From: Moduliflexus sp964602655 | GTDB taxonomy: Bacteria; Moduliflexota; Moduliflexia; Moduliflexales; Moduliflexaceae | Assembly (NCBI GenBank): GCA_964602655.1 | Contig: CAZRSF010000011.1 | Coordinates: forward strand, 39,438 to 103,437 | DNA: 64,000 bases | Direction of reading: 5' to 3' | In this document: one piece after another, positions 33,787 to 42,811 of the stretch | How the letters are laid out: every line of letters starts with the position of its first letter | Position numbering within the stretch: the first letter of the stretch is position 1 | Program-made: the position numbers and the translations under genes | Notes under the pieces: generated by a model | Databases searched by the model: none | What the model was told of the DNA's origin: nothing | What the model saw: the letters and a program-made list of their open reading frames with translations, nothing else

Positions 33787-34167
33787 TTATCTGTTCTTAA
33801 GCCACTCCAGAGCGTCATTGTAATCGGTGAAAAACTCTTCGATCTCATCAAAACCTGCCGCGTGGGATACGCGTTTCATCTGCATTTTGCTGATAATATC
33901 ATCCACCACGGTCGCAGTGGCAATTACGTGGGGTTGGGTTTGTTTTCGAAGTATTGTTATGCGTTCGATCACTTCGGAACTGACGGGTTTAAAGCCGCGC
34001 TGGTCGCTGAGGATTTTGACTTTCGCCTCGCCGAAATTCTTCTGCCAGATTTGTGAAAATGCCTGCTCCCATTTGGTGTATTCATTCAGTGAGGCGCAAA
34101 AACCGGTGATTTTGTTCAGCAGCATATTATTCGGTTTGTCAACGTTGATTTCAAAGGTAAAAAGCAT
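33787..34167 (-). CDS. STAS/SpoIIAA-like domain protein
   Basis: A 126-residue soluble protein. The pattern of an ILSDQRGFKPVSSEVIERI strand-helix unit, a VIATATVVDD strand and a C-terminal DALEWLKN helix suits the small STAS/SpoIIAA-like fold found in many bacterial sensor or lipid-binding proteins. The ATG at 34167 has AAGGAGGG upstream; the longer in-frame start would extend through the palindrome at 34186. Function is unknown. Confidence 0.55.
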   Translation of the reverse strand: MLFTFEINVDKPNNMLLNKITGFCASLNEYTKWEQAFSQIWQKNFGEAKVKILSDQRGFKPVSSEVIERITILRKQTQPHVIATATVVDDIISKMQMKRVSHAAGFDEIEEFFTDYNDALEWLKNR

Positions 34168-34185
34168 AATAATTTTCCCTCCTTT

Positions 34186-34217
34186 TCGCAGCCCGAACGT
34201 CCACGTTCGGGCTGCGA
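34186..34217. repeat. perfect palindrome with 15-bp arms
   Basis: TCGCAGCCCGAACGT, two bases, complement. It sits upstream of the STAS-like gene. The half-site GAACGTCCACGTTC resembles the core of the 36071-36163 element. Confidence 0.8.
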
Positions 34218-34266
34218 ACATGGACGTTCGAGAGACGGCACACTCCTGAAAATTACTGAAACATGC

Positions 34267-35286
34267 TTACTGCGTACTCATCCAGCAATAAATTCGGCAG
34301 ACGCGCCGTCGCGGGTCCTGGTAGGGATATGGCGGTTCGAGATTCGGCGGAATCTTTTCTCCTGCGCCTTCAATAACTTGTTCCACCGCAAGCTGTTCAT
34401 CCGCCGCGCTGTCTTGTAAAATCAGTTCTTTCGCGTAATCGGCAATCGCTTTGGCGCGAAGTTCCGAGAGGCGCTGATTCAAAAATGCCTGGCGTTCTTC
34501 GAGGCTGTGAGGAAGATTCTCGACCCCTTCGGTAATCTGCTTATATAATTTTGTCCCCGGCAAAATCCCGACCTGATCGGCATACCCGATAACCTTGACG
34601 GTCACGTTGAGGGGATCGTTCGGAAACAGCGCGCGAAATTGCTGTTTTGCGTTCAGCACGTCCTGATAATATTCTCGAATCGCCTGTTTGCCCATGTCGG
34701 ACAGTTCGAATTCTCCCGCGCCGAAGGACACATCGCTTTCGAAGGTTTTGCCGAGATTCTTTTTGGTATTATACTCGATTTGTTTGAGTTTGTCGATATC
34801 CTGCGCTAATTGTTGCGCATCGATCTCCTGTTTGGCGTCATAATCGTCGAGAAGTTTTTCTAATTCTGGTATCTCGTTTTGCAGCGGATTGTCCGGGTCG
34901 TCTTCCGAAATCCGTTCGATCTCCGTTTTGATGTCATCGCCCTTATCGGCCATTTCCGTATATAATTCTCGTAAAATCCCTTGCGTAAGCGACAGGCTTC
35001 GTTGCGCGGAGTCGTACGCGCGATCCGGGTCTTGTTCTTGCAAAGAAGTTTTCGCCTGCTCTAAGGTGTCCTCTGCGCTGGCAAATTCCTGGGGATAGCT
35101 CTTCGACGCCGCAAGACTGACCAGCACGCTCAGGTCTTTTTCTGCTTTATCAATTTTCGCCGACGCCTCTTCGAACGTATGTTGAAACGTCGGGGGCAGC
35201 GGTTCAGGCGTCTTGGCGCAGCCTGCCGCCAAAAACAAGCCACACATAATCGTCATGCGGTATAATCGTCCCAATGATATTGGCAT
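34267..35286 (-). CDS. OmpA-like lipoprotein with helical N-terminal domain
   Basis: A 339-residue lipoprotein: signal segment MTIMCGLFLAAGC with lipobox LAAGC. A helical DUF4398-like region (about 30-110) has ASAKIDKAEKDLSVL and AYDSAQRSLSLTQ. A coiled acidic linker follows. An OmpA C-terminal-type domain (about 190-335) has VSFGAGEFELSDMGKQAI, VIGYADQVG and RLSELRAKAIADYAKE, then DPRRRVCRIY. Such proteins tie the outer membrane to peptidoglycan. It lies downstream of the TPR-like gene at 35331 on the same strand, spacing 44 bp. Confidence 0.75.
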   Translation of the reverse strand: MPISLGRLYRMTIMCGLFLAAGCAKTPEPLPPTFQHTFEEASAKIDKAEKDLSVLVSLAASKSYPQEFASAEDTLEQAKTSLQEQDPDRAYDSAQRSLSLTQGILRELYTEMADKGDDIKTEIERISEDDPDNPLQNEIPELEKLLDDYDAKQEIDAQQLAQDIDKLKQIEYNTKKNLGKTFESDVSFGAGEFELSDMGKQAIREYYQDVLNAKQQFRALFPNDPLNVTVKVIGYADQVGILPGTKLYKQITEGVENLPHSLEERQAFLNQRLSELRAKAIADYAKELILQDSAADEQLAVEQVIEGAGEKIPPNLEPPYPYQDPRRRVCRIYCWMSTQ

Positions 35287-35330
35287 ATATTCTCCTGTAA
35301 AAAATGGCTATTACATACTGATTCCATGAA

Positions 35331-35942
35331 TTATGGCTGTTTCGTGTAGGCGGCTAATTCATTTTGATAGGTCGTCAACGTTTTATTGATTCGTTCTACC
35401 ATTTTATCCGCCTTCGAAGGCTCTCGCGGAAATTCAGTATAAATATATTTGAGTTGCTGCAAAATGGTGATAATACGCTCCAATTCCGGCACGATCTGTT
35501 CCTGCGCGGCGTCGCCCTGTTTGATTTTGGCCTTCAATTCCGTATGCGTCGTCAACTGCTGCTCAAGCTGCAACGTGAACATGTTCAGCGTTTCTTTGAT
35601 GATCGTGCGCTGCTGGCGCTGAAACATATCAGCGCGCGCCTCATCTTCGGCTGCGCGCGCCGTCTCTTCCAGGGTTTTGTAAATCGTGACGATTTCATAG
35701 ACCTTGTCCCGCGCCGCTTGATGCAGCGGATCGAGCGTTAAGACTTTTCGATACGATTCGTAACTGGCAATAAATTCCCGGCTCTCAAAATTGGCCTGCG
35801 CCTCTTTGAGCAGAGACGCGATCTCATCTGATGTCGAATCGGCAGAAACGCCTGCGCCCCTGCTGAAGATATTCAGTAGAAGCCAGACTCCCCCCCATGC
35901 CATCAGGCTGTTCCATCCTGTCTTCCGTCTGCGTGCGTTCAT
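35331..35942 (-). CDS. exported TPR-like helical protein
   Basis: A 203-residue protein with a basic N-terminus and a hydrophobic signal or anchor (SLMAWGGVWLLLNIF), then a TPR-like pair (ASLLKEAQANFESREFIASY and YRKVLTLDPLHQAARDKVYE) and a long coiled-coil C-terminus. The ATG at 35942 follows AAAGGACA; the in-frame extension upstream lacks a ribosome site. It is probably co-expressed with the OmpA-like lipoprotein and may form an envelope scaffold; this is inference from position and structure. Confidence 0.65.
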   Translation of the reverse strand: MNARRRKTGWNSLMAWGGVWLLLNIFSRGAGVSADSTSDEIASLLKEAQANFESREFIASYESYRKVLTLDPLHQAARDKVYEIVTIYKTLEETARAAEDEARADMFQRQQRTIIKETLNMFTLQLEQQLTTHTELKAKIKQGDAAQEQIVPELERIITILQQLKYIYTEFPREPSKADKMVERINKTLTTYQNELAAYTKQP

Positions 35943-36070
35943 GGGTGTCCTTTTTCGTATTCTCAACACATATTGTGAATTCCTTTGACAGAATCCTCCT
36001 GATTCATACAAAGAGAATATTATTGAGCATTGGTTGAGAAAGTCAATAAAAAAGTAATAATTTCATATGC

Positions 36071-36163
36071 CGTACCGCGAACGTCCTCGTTCGTTGACAA
36101 TGCGCGAGATGAACGCTCTTCGTCCAGGGCGCGCATACTGCGAACGAGGATGTTCGCGGCGTA
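36071..36163. repeat. inverted repeat, GTCCTCG family, copy 2
   Basis: GTACCGCGAACGTCCTCGT near 36073-36093 faces its near-complement at 36141-36163. Related to 5114-5186. It lies in the leader of the sigma-54 activator gene and bears on where that gene starts. Confidence 0.65.
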
Positions 36164-36185
36164 TAAATTATCAGAGGGCGCACAG

Positions 36186-38960
36186 GTGCTATCACGTCGA
36201 AAAAAAACCTATCCCTGGCTCAAAGGTAAAGAAGAAGGAATTCAACTGCTGGCGCGTATAACCAGAACATTCGACGAAAGCGCGTCGTTGGATGAGGCGT
36301 TTACCAAACTCTGCGCGTGGATTTCAGAGTATGTGCATACCACCGGCGCAAGCATTTATGTCTATGACGCAGCACAGCAGCAATTTGTCGCGCGCTTTTC
36401 TGCCGGGCAAGACGAGATGTTTCGGCGTCACGCGCATCTGACGGAAGGCGATTTGCGTCAATGCGGCGTCTCGACTGCGGAATTTGGCATGATTGCGGTT
36501 CCCGCATCGTCTGCGTCTCATGCCGCCGCGCATCCGTTTGTGGCGTCCTGCGTTGAGCAGGGCGTGGCAACGCTGGCAAGTTTGCCGCTCATGGCGCATG
36601 CGCGGGTCTTTGGCATCTTTTTGTGCGCCAGCCGATTGCTGCATCATTTCAGCGATGAAGATCGCGAATTTTTCAGAATCGCCAGCCAACACATCAAACT
36701 CGCCACAGAAAAAACCCTGCTGATCGAGCAATTCGAGCAGGAAGTCGCCGCGAAGATTTCGCAGATTCAAGCGTCTGAAGAAAAATATCACGTGCTGTTC
36801 GAAGATGCGAGCGATGCGATTATCAGCCTCGATTTCGAGACGCAGCGCGTCCTGGAATCCAATCGTCAGGCGCAACTGCTGTTCGGCTATACCAAAGACG
36901 AATTACTCGCCATGACGGCCAGCGATTTCTGGCGGCAGAAAGACGAAAAACGCTTAGTCAAGCAGTCGCTGCAATTCATTAAGGAACACCGATCCGCGAA
37001 ATTTCAGGAGCGGCAGGCACTCCGCAAAGATGGGACGTCGATCTGGGTCGAAATCAATACCTCTCTCGTTGAATATCGCGGAAAAGAGGCCGCGTTGGCG
37101 ATTGTGCGCGATGTCACGCGGCGCAAACAGGTGGAATTGGAAAAAGAGGTGATCGACGCAGTGAATAACATTCTGCTATCGGGTCAGCCCGTGCAGGAAA
37201 TATATCGGAGTCTGAGCCTGGCGTTAGCCAAAATCGTGCGTTTCGACCGCATGGACGTGCTGCTCCCCGGCAAAACGCTGCATAGCGCCAGAATGCTGGT
37301 CTCGGTCTATGAAGAAAAAACCGTGTTCAATCTGATGGATCGCGAGTTTTCTCTGCACAACCTGCCCATCGAACGGATTTTCCGCAGCCGCGAACCTGTC
37401 ATCGTGGATTACGTTCCGAAAGAATCGCCGATATTTCTGGCCGGAAGGCCGGGAAAACCGCTCGCCTCCTCGCTCTTCTTCCCGCTGATGTTCAAAGACA
37501 ATGTCATTGGCGTGCTCCATTTCGGGCGGCAGTCGTTCGACCATTTTTCGGCGGAACTCTATGATTTTTTCCATCGGATCGCCCCGCAAATCGCGATGAC
37601 GCTTGATAATATGCTGTTGTTCCATACGGTGAGCGAAGAAAAAGCGGTGTATAAGCATCTGATTGAGAACGTGCATGAAATCGTGTTTCAGGCCGATCCG
37701 AAAGGCACGATTCTGTTCGTCAATCACCGCGTGCAGGATATTCTCGGCTATCTGCCGGAAGAAATCACGGGCACGAATTTTTTCGCGTGCGTCATTCCCG
37801 AAGATTTGGAAGAGGCCAAAGCCGCGTTTCGCCTGACGTTGAGGCATGAGCAGCCGCTGTCCGGCGAATTTCGCGTGTTTCATAAAAACGGCGACATGTT
37901 GACGATTTCCATTTACACCCGCCCGATTTTCGAAGAAGGCCGCACAGTCGGGATGCAAGCGATTATTCAGGATATTACGCCGCCGACCGAGCGTTTTGCG
38001 AAGCCGCGCGAAGGGCTGCACGAAATTATCGGGCGCAGCCAGAAAATGCAGGAGATTTACGATCTGATCGTCAGCGTGGCGAAAACGGACTCGACGATTT
38101 TGATTCATGGCGAAAGCGGCACAGGCAAGGAACTGATCGCGCAAGCGATTCACGCTTACAGCCATCGTCAAAATCACCCGTTTATCGTGGTAAATTGCGC
38201 CGCCTATTCCGAGCATCTCTTAGAAAGCGAATTGTTCGGACATGAACGCGGCTCGTTTACCGGGGCGCACCGTCGCAAGCTCGGACGCTTCGAACTGGCG
38301 AAAGGCGGCACGATTTTTCTCGATGAAATCGGCGAAATTTCGCCGCATAGCCAGTTATTGCTGCTGCGTGTGCTTCAAAACAAAACCTTCGAGCGGGTTG
38401 GCGGGGAAAAGACGCTGGAAGCAGACGCGCGCATCGTCGCGGCGACGAATAAACACCTGGAAACAGAAATGAAGGCCGGGCGCTTTCGCGAAGATCTGTT
38501 CTATCGTTTGAACGTCATTCTGATTGACGTGCCGCCGCTGCGCCAGCGGAAGGAAGATATTCCGCATCTGATCGAGCATTTTCGACGAAAATATTCCAAA
38601 AGCACCGGTAAGCAAGTGCTGAAGTGCGCCCAAAGCACATTGGAAATCCTGATGCGCTATGACTGGTTCGGCAATGTGCGGGAACTGGAGAATACCATCG
38701 AACGCGCTGTGGTCATGGCCTCCGGGACGACGCTGCTGCCGGAAGATTTGCCCGCGAAGCTGCGGCAAGGCGAAATCATCATCCCCGAAAACCCCTCGAA
38801 AATGGCCGTGAACGCGTCGTTGCACGACCATGAACGGGAGTTGATTCTCAAGGCGCTTCAGGCGACGAAATGGAACAAATATCAGACCGCTAAACTGCTC
38901 GGCATTACGAGAAGCACGCTCTACTCTAAAATTCGAAAGTATGCGCTTGATAAGGAGTAA
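36186..38960 (+). CDS. sigma-54-dependent activator with GAF and PAS sensors
   Basis: About 924 residues from the preferred GTG start. Order: GAF (about 20-175), coiled linker, PAS (about 195-310), GAF (about 325-490), PAS (about 500-610), AAA+ ATPase (about 620-850), Fis-type HTH at the C-terminus (TKWNKYQTAKLLGITRSTLY). Walker A is GESGTGKE. The sigma-54 contact loop reads GSFTGA rather than GAFTGA. Walker B is GGTIFLDEIGEI. GTG 36186 has GAGGG 7 bases upstream. The ATG at 36030 would read through the 36071-36163 repeat. It activates unknown sigma-54 promoters in response to cytoplasmic signals. Confidence 0.88.
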   Translation: MLSRRKKTYPWLKGKEEGIQLLARITRTFDESASLDEAFTKLCAWISEYVHTTGASIYVYDAAQQQFVARFSAGQDEMFRRHAHLTEGDLRQCGVSTAEFGMIAVPASSASHAAAHPFVASCVEQGVATLASLPLMAHARVFGIFLCASRLLHHFSDEDREFFRIASQHIKLATEKTLLIEQFEQEVAAKISQIQASEEKYHVLFEDASDAIISLDFETQRVLESNRQAQLLFGYTKDELLAMTASDFWRQKDEKRLVKQSLQFIKEHRSAKFQERQALRKDGTSIWVEINTSLVEYRGKEAALAIVRDVTRRKQVELEKEVIDAVNNILLSGQPVQEIYRSLSLALAKIVRFDRMDVLLPGKTLHSARMLVSVYEEKTVFNLMDREFSLHNLPIERIFRSREPVIVDYVPKESPIFLAGRPGKPLASSLFFPLMFKDNVIGVLHFGRQSFDHFSAELYDFFHRIAPQIAMTLDNMLLFHTVSEEKAVYKHLIENVHEIVFQADPKGTILFVNHRVQDILGYLPEEITGTNFFACVIPEDLEEAKAAFRLTLRHEQPLSGEFRVFHKNGDMLTISIYTRPIFEEGRTVGMQAIIQDITPPTERFAKPREGLHEIIGRSQKMQEIYDLIVSVAKTDSTILIHGESGTGKELIAQAIHAYSHRQNHPFIVVNCAAYSEHLLESELFGHERGSFTGAHRRKLGRFELAKGGTIFLDEIGEISPHSQLLLLRVLQNKTFERVGGEKTLEADARIVAATNKHLETEMKAGRFREDLFYRLNVILIDVPPLRQRKEDIPHLIEHFRRKYSKSTGKQVLKCAQSTLEILMRYDWFGNVRELENTIERAVVMASGTTLLPEDLPAKLRQGEIIIPENPSKMAVNASLHDHERELILKALQATKWNKYQTAKLLGITRSTLYSKIRKYALDKE

Positions 38961-39048
38961 ACCCTTTCGGATTGGTCGTGATGTCCGATACATTCTGCTT
39001 GACAATCGCCTTCGTCTCGCGTATATGGCCTTTATGGAGGAATGCATT

Positions 39049-39258
39049 ATGAATGCCGCATTACAAATTTTCGATCACGAACAATACATCACGAATCCGC
39101 AAGGAAAACCGGAATTTATTGTCATTCCGGTTGAAGCGTATCGTCAATTAGCGCAACTGCTTGAAGATTATGGCTTAGGTCTGGCAATGCGAGACGCGGA
39201 GGGGGCAAAAACGTATTCTAAAGAAGAGGCATTGAGGTGGCTTGACGATGCAAATTGA
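39049..39258 (+). CDS. antitoxin of a type II toxin-antitoxin pair
   Basis: A 69-residue protein: ITNPQGKPEFIVIPVEAYRQ is typical of Phd/YefM-style antitoxin N-termini, followed by an acidic helix (EGAKTYSKEEALRWLDD) that would wrap the toxin. The ATG at 39049 has GGAGGA upstream; the longer in-frame start overlaps the previous gene without a ribosome site. The toxin gene begins before this one ends. Confidence 0.75.
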   Translation: MNAALQIFDHEQYITNPQGKPEFIVIPVEAYRQLAQLLEDYGLGLAMRDAEGAKTYSKEEALRWLDDAN

Positions 39259-39517
39259 ATACGGCGAGCAATTTTTGAAAGACCTGAAAAAGCTCAAGAC
39301 AACCAACGTGTACGGCTCATTGAAAGCGTATTGCTTTGAAGAATTGCCATCGCAGCCATCACTTGCCTCGATCCGAAATCTCAAAAAAATGCAAGGGTAT
39401 CAGCAGTATTATCGCATTCGTTTCGGCGATTACCGGATCGGCCTCAAAGATGATGGCGAAAGAATTGTGTTGATGCGCGTATTGCATCGAAAAGACATTT
39501 ACCGATTTTTCCCATAA
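39248..39517 (+). CDS. RelE/ParE-family toxin
   Basis: An 89-residue protein with the RelE/ParE fold pattern: a first strand and helix (IEYGEQFLKDLKKLK), then IRNLKKMQGYQQYYRIRFGD followed by YRIGLKDDGERIVLMRVLHR, and a terminal aromatic KDIYRFFP. These toxins act on translated mRNA or gyrase. ATG 39248 is used; GAGGTGG precedes it and the ORF overlaps the antitoxin by 11 bp. Here the antitoxin comes first, unlike the toxin-first pair at 4154-4698. Confidence 0.85.
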   Translation: MQIEYGEQFLKDLKKLKTTNVYGSLKAYCFEELPSQPSLASIRNLKKMQGYQQYYRIRFGDYRIGLKDDGERIVLMRVLHRKDIYRFFP

Positions 39518-39564
39518 CCCTTCGAATTCGAAAACCTGACCATATTATGCTGTAAAGTCATTGA

Positions 39565-40164
39565 TTAATCCGTCAAGATAATATCCAAATGATACAGCAG
39601 CGACATCGCTTCCGGCAGGGAAAATTTGGTCTTTTTGAGCGTATTCTGCTGCGCCGAAATCGAATAGTTTTTCGCGCCGCTGAAATCGGCTTTGGTCAAA
39701 ATCGTCCGGCAAAAGCGGCTGTTCATGAAATCCGTTCCGCGACAGATCGCCTGTGTCAAATCGGTTTCTTCGAAATCTACGTCGTGCGCCATGCATTCTT
39801 CCAGGCGCAAATCTCTCAGGCTCAAGCCGATAAAGGTCGAATGATTCAGCACGCAGCGCGTGAATTGCAACGCGCAAAACAGGCTTTTTCTCGGCCAGGA
39901 CGCCTGCGTCCAATCCACTCCGATAACGGTTGAATTCTCGAAGGTCACGTCTTTGAACGAGGAATCCGTCACCTGATTCAGATGCCATTGGCAGTCTTTG
40001 AACACGCAATGAAGAAACGAACAGCCCTGCCAGCGAACGTCCTGAAATGAACAGGCGCGAAATTCGCAATCCTCGAATTCGCTCCGTTCGATGATGAGAT
40101 TGTGTAACGCAAGGTTGTCGAATGTTTGCCCATTATACCCGATGCGAGATGCGATGTCAGCCAT
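39565..40164 (-). CDS. Qnr-like pentapeptide-repeat protein
   Basis: A 199-residue protein built largely of A(D/N)LXX-type five-residue repeats (FEDCEFRACSFQDVRWQGCS and later FEETDLTQAICRGTDFMNSR), giving a right-handed beta helix. The length and break near the middle resemble Qnr/McbG proteins, some of which protect DNA gyrase, but most chromosomal members have unknown roles. GGAGGG lies 6 bases before the ATG. No clear relation to neighbours. Confidence 0.85.
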   Translation of the reverse strand: MADIASRIGYNGQTFDNLALHNLIIERSEFEDCEFRACSFQDVRWQGCSFLHCVFKDCQWHLNQVTDSSFKDVTFENSTVIGVDWTQASWPRKSLFCALQFTRCVLNHSTFIGLSLRDLRLEECMAHDVDFEETDLTQAICRGTDFMNSRFCRTILTKADFSGAKNYSISAQQNTLKKTKFSLPEAMSLLYHLDIILTD

Positions 40165-40336
40165 AATTCCCTCCTGAATAGATCAAAAAGTTCGATTCGG
40201 CAAATCATGTCGATCTGCCTCATTTTTACAGCAAAAGAAGTCAATCAGAAAAATCTTTTTTCTTCTGATGTTTTCATGCTTGACATCGTTCTCAATGATT
40301 CGATGAAATATTTGGAGTTGTCGAATTTTTCGAATT

Positions 40337-41113
40337 ATGAAACGATTATCGAACGCATGTATATTGGTGTTGGTTGGGAGTATTGCGCTGATTGGAGGAT
40401 GCGCGATGCGCAACAGTCCACCCAAAGAACCGTTTATGCAAGACCGATTTTCCACAACGTCCGGCGAATATGTCGTCATCATGCATGGCCTCGCCCGTTC
40501 GCCGCGTTCGATGAAAAAAGCGGAACGATTCCTCCGGCGTCAGGGCTATCGCGTGCTGAATTTCGGTTATCCTTCCCGAAAATATCCGATTGAAGTCCTG
40601 TCCGAACAGTATTTGAAACCGTTTATCGAAGCGAATTGTCCGGAAGACGGTCGTCCCGTGCATTTTCTGACGCATTCGATGGGCGGCATCGTCGTCCGGC
40701 ATTATTTGAAACACATTTCGCCGGATCGCGCCAGTCGCGTCGTGATGCTTGCGCCGCCGAATCAGGGGAGCGAAGTCGTTGATCGCCAGCGGCATTGGAA
40801 AATCTTTCAATGGATTCTCGGTCCGGCGGGGCAGCAATTAGGAACGGATGACGCGAGCTTGCCTGCGCAGATGGGGGCGGTGGATTTCGAATTAGGCGTC
40901 ATCGCCGGAGATCGCAGCATCGAATTACTGCATTCCTGGCTTATTCTGCCTGGCGCGGATGATGGCAAAGTCTCGGTCGAACGCGCGAAGATTCCGGGCA
41001 TGACAGATTTTCTCTTGATGCACCACACGCACACGTTCATCATGCAAAGCGATACCGTGTTGAAACAGGTGGATCATTTTTTCCGAACAGGCAAATTCGA
41101 ACAAACAACATGA
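40337..41113 (+). CDS. alpha/beta-hydrolase lipoprotein, lipase-like
   Basis: A 258-residue protein. A lipoprotein signal (ILVLVGSIALIGGC) leads to a hydrolase domain. The oxyanion segment VVIMHGLARSP, the nucleophile elbow THSMGGIVVRHYL, the APPNQGSE strand typical of PGAP1/lipase-class enzymes, the acid DDGKVSVE and the His in HHTHTFIM are present. The likely reaction is hydrolysis of a lipid or acyl ester in the envelope. TTG-started gene 41129 follows with a 15-bp gap. Confidence 0.82.
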   Translation: MKRLSNACILVLVGSIALIGGCAMRNSPPKEPFMQDRFSTTSGEYVVIMHGLARSPRSMKKAERFLRRQGYRVLNFGYPSRKYPIEVLSEQYLKPFIEANCPEDGRPVHFLTHSMGGIVVRHYLKHISPDRASRVVMLAPPNQGSEVVDRQRHWKIFQWILGPAGQQLGTDDASLPAQMGAVDFELGVIAGDRSIELLHSWLILPGADDGKVSVERAKIPGMTDFLLMHHTHTFIMQSDTVLKQVDHFFRTGKFEQTT

Positions 41114-41128
41114 TTGGAGGGAAAGCCT

Positions 41129-42172
41129 GTGTGTAAGGTTCGATTCTTGGGAGTGGCGCTCATTATCATTTTTTTGTTTGCAGAACCGCTTGCTTGCTAT
41201 GGGCAAACGACCTGTCAATCTCCGCATGTGACAAAGGAACCCGACATTCCGTTCGACCGTCCGAATCTGATTGTGCCTGATGTCTGGATCGAGCAAGTTG
41301 CCAATTTTGATTATGTTTCCGAGTCGTTGCCGATTGTCGAAGAATTCGAGCGGCTTCTTGGACAGAATTCTTTAGGAGACCGCGCCGGAGAAGGGTATCT
41401 CGGTCAGTTATTCGTCAATCTGGACGACGATCAGCAGAGTGAACTGTTGCTAATTATCGGCTGGTCGTATTATGCGACCAAGTTCTGCGTATTCAAGCAG
41501 ATTGATGAGCAATGGCGGCTGTTATATATTGAAGACGTACATGAACATTACCAAGAACCTTCCTTTTCTGTTGCGAATAATCGCTCGCCTTTTAAAGTTT
41601 TTTATCTGCACCAATTGTATGAACGCGGATCGGGCGTGTATAAAGAGAAATACCATTTTTTCAAACTCATTAATGGTAAGGTTTATCCCTGTCTGCGTGT
41701 TATCGGCAAAGCGCATCTCGTTTCCTGGCCGACGCTGCTCAGCGAAACGGTGACTTCTTCCCTCGCGGTTTCAGGAGATGACGTGATTTATGTGACATAC
41801 CAGTATCGTTTTTTTCCAGGGAATGAGTTGTTCAAGTTAGGACATCAGAAGATATCTGAGAAGATAGAACAAGATGTTTCATACGAAGTAGGGGAATTAC
41901 CAGAAGAAGATTTTATTCGCCACGAAGAAACGGTGTATTATCAGTGGAATGAAACAGCATTTCAGTACGAACTCAATGGAAATGATGATCTGCTGACCCC
42001 TTGCAAAATAGCCCGTTTCGGCGATTTCGATAATCATCCGTTATTTCTTGAAGCCTTTGGAAAAGAGTTAGAAGAAATGAAGACACAGGGGATGCCAGAG
42101 CAGCAATTTCTGTTGAACATTTATCTGGACGAGGTGCAGAAGGAAAAACCTCGTATTTTTGATGAAAAATAA
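41129..42172 (+). CDS. exported protein of unknown function
   Basis: A 347-residue protein with a signal peptide (KVRFLGVALIIIFLFAEPLA). The mature part has a VNLDDDQQSELLLIIGWSYY segment that resembles VCBS/FG-GAP style Asp-rich beta hairpins, and FKQIDEQWRLLYIEDV, suggestive of a beta-propeller or lipoprotein-like fold. No family assigned. The start is GTG 41129 with GGAGGG 7 bases upstream; a TTG at 41114 overlaps this ribosome site and is less likely. It follows the lipase-like gene closely. Confidence 0.6.
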   Translation: MCKVRFLGVALIIIFLFAEPLACYGQTTCQSPHVTKEPDIPFDRPNLIVPDVWIEQVANFDYVSESLPIVEEFERLLGQNSLGDRAGEGYLGQLFVNLDDDQQSELLLIIGWSYYATKFCVFKQIDEQWRLLYIEDVHEHYQEPSFSVANNRSPFKVFYLHQLYERGSGVYKEKYHFFKLINGKVYPCLRVIGKAHLVSWPTLLSETVTSSLAVSGDDVIYVTYQYRFFPGNELFKLGHQKISEKIEQDVSYEVGELPEEDFIRHEETVYYQWNETAFQYELNGNDDLLTPCKIARFGDFDNHPLFLEAFGKELEEMKTQGMPEQQFLLNIYLDEVQKEKPRIFDEK

Positions 42173-42205
42173 TTGCAGGAATATCAAGGAGGGTAGATTG
42201 CCGTT

Positions 42206-42580
42206 ATGCTGCAAGAATGTGAACATGTCCGGCAAATTGACGACGAAACGCCGCGCCGCTGGTTCAACGACGACTATTTCGATTTGATCATTTGGTGCGA
42301 TGACGCGGACGACATCACGGGCTTTCAACTCTGTTACGATGTGTCCCGCCAATCTCATGCGATTCACTGGCGACTGGAGGCGGGGTTTGCCCATTATCGC
42401 GTGGACGATGGCGAAAGCCGTCCCGGAAAAATCAAATCCACGCCGATTCTGATGAAAGACGGCTTGTTCGATGCTGTTCGCATTGCGGAGCGTTTCCGCC
42501 AGGAAAGCCGAGAGATTGATCAACGCATCGCGCAATTTGTGTATGCCACGCTTCTGAAATATCCGCAAGAACGATCCTGA
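42206..42580 (+). CDS. small protein of unknown function, 124 residues
   Basis: A soluble protein with an acidic pattern WFNDDYFDLIIWCDDADDIT, FQLCYDVSRQSHAIHW and a central HYRVDDGESRPGKI, followed by helices. The YFDL-I-W-...-FQLCYD-...-HAIHW pattern recurs in short bacterial proteins that I cannot name. GGAGGG lies 12 bases before the ATG, a long spacing. It follows gene 41129 by 33 bp. Confidence 0.6.
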   Translation: MLQECEHVRQIDDETPRRWFNDDYFDLIIWCDDADDITGFQLCYDVSRQSHAIHWRLEAGFAHYRVDDGESRPGKIKSTPILMKDGLFDAVRIAERFRQESREIDQRIAQFVYATLLKYPQERS

Positions 42581-42811
42581 TATACATGCGGGTCTGTTTT
42601 CATGTTTCGACTCTTCGACAGGTTCAGGCTGCCGCTCGCGAAAATTCCTGTTCCCAGACGTTTTTTCTTTCAACCATTCTGTTGACAATCTCTCAAAATA
42701 TATTGATATACCGTAAAATCGGATACGTACGGACGTTCTGCGTGAGTTAACAACTGGGAATCCGATGGAAGTAAAGAGAGGCGTTTCACGTTCATTGGCA
42801 GAGGAGGGGGC

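Noticed and set aside
39545..40069. Frame overlapping the pentapeptide-repeat gene
   Set aside because: A shadow in another frame of the repeat protein, without its own start signal.
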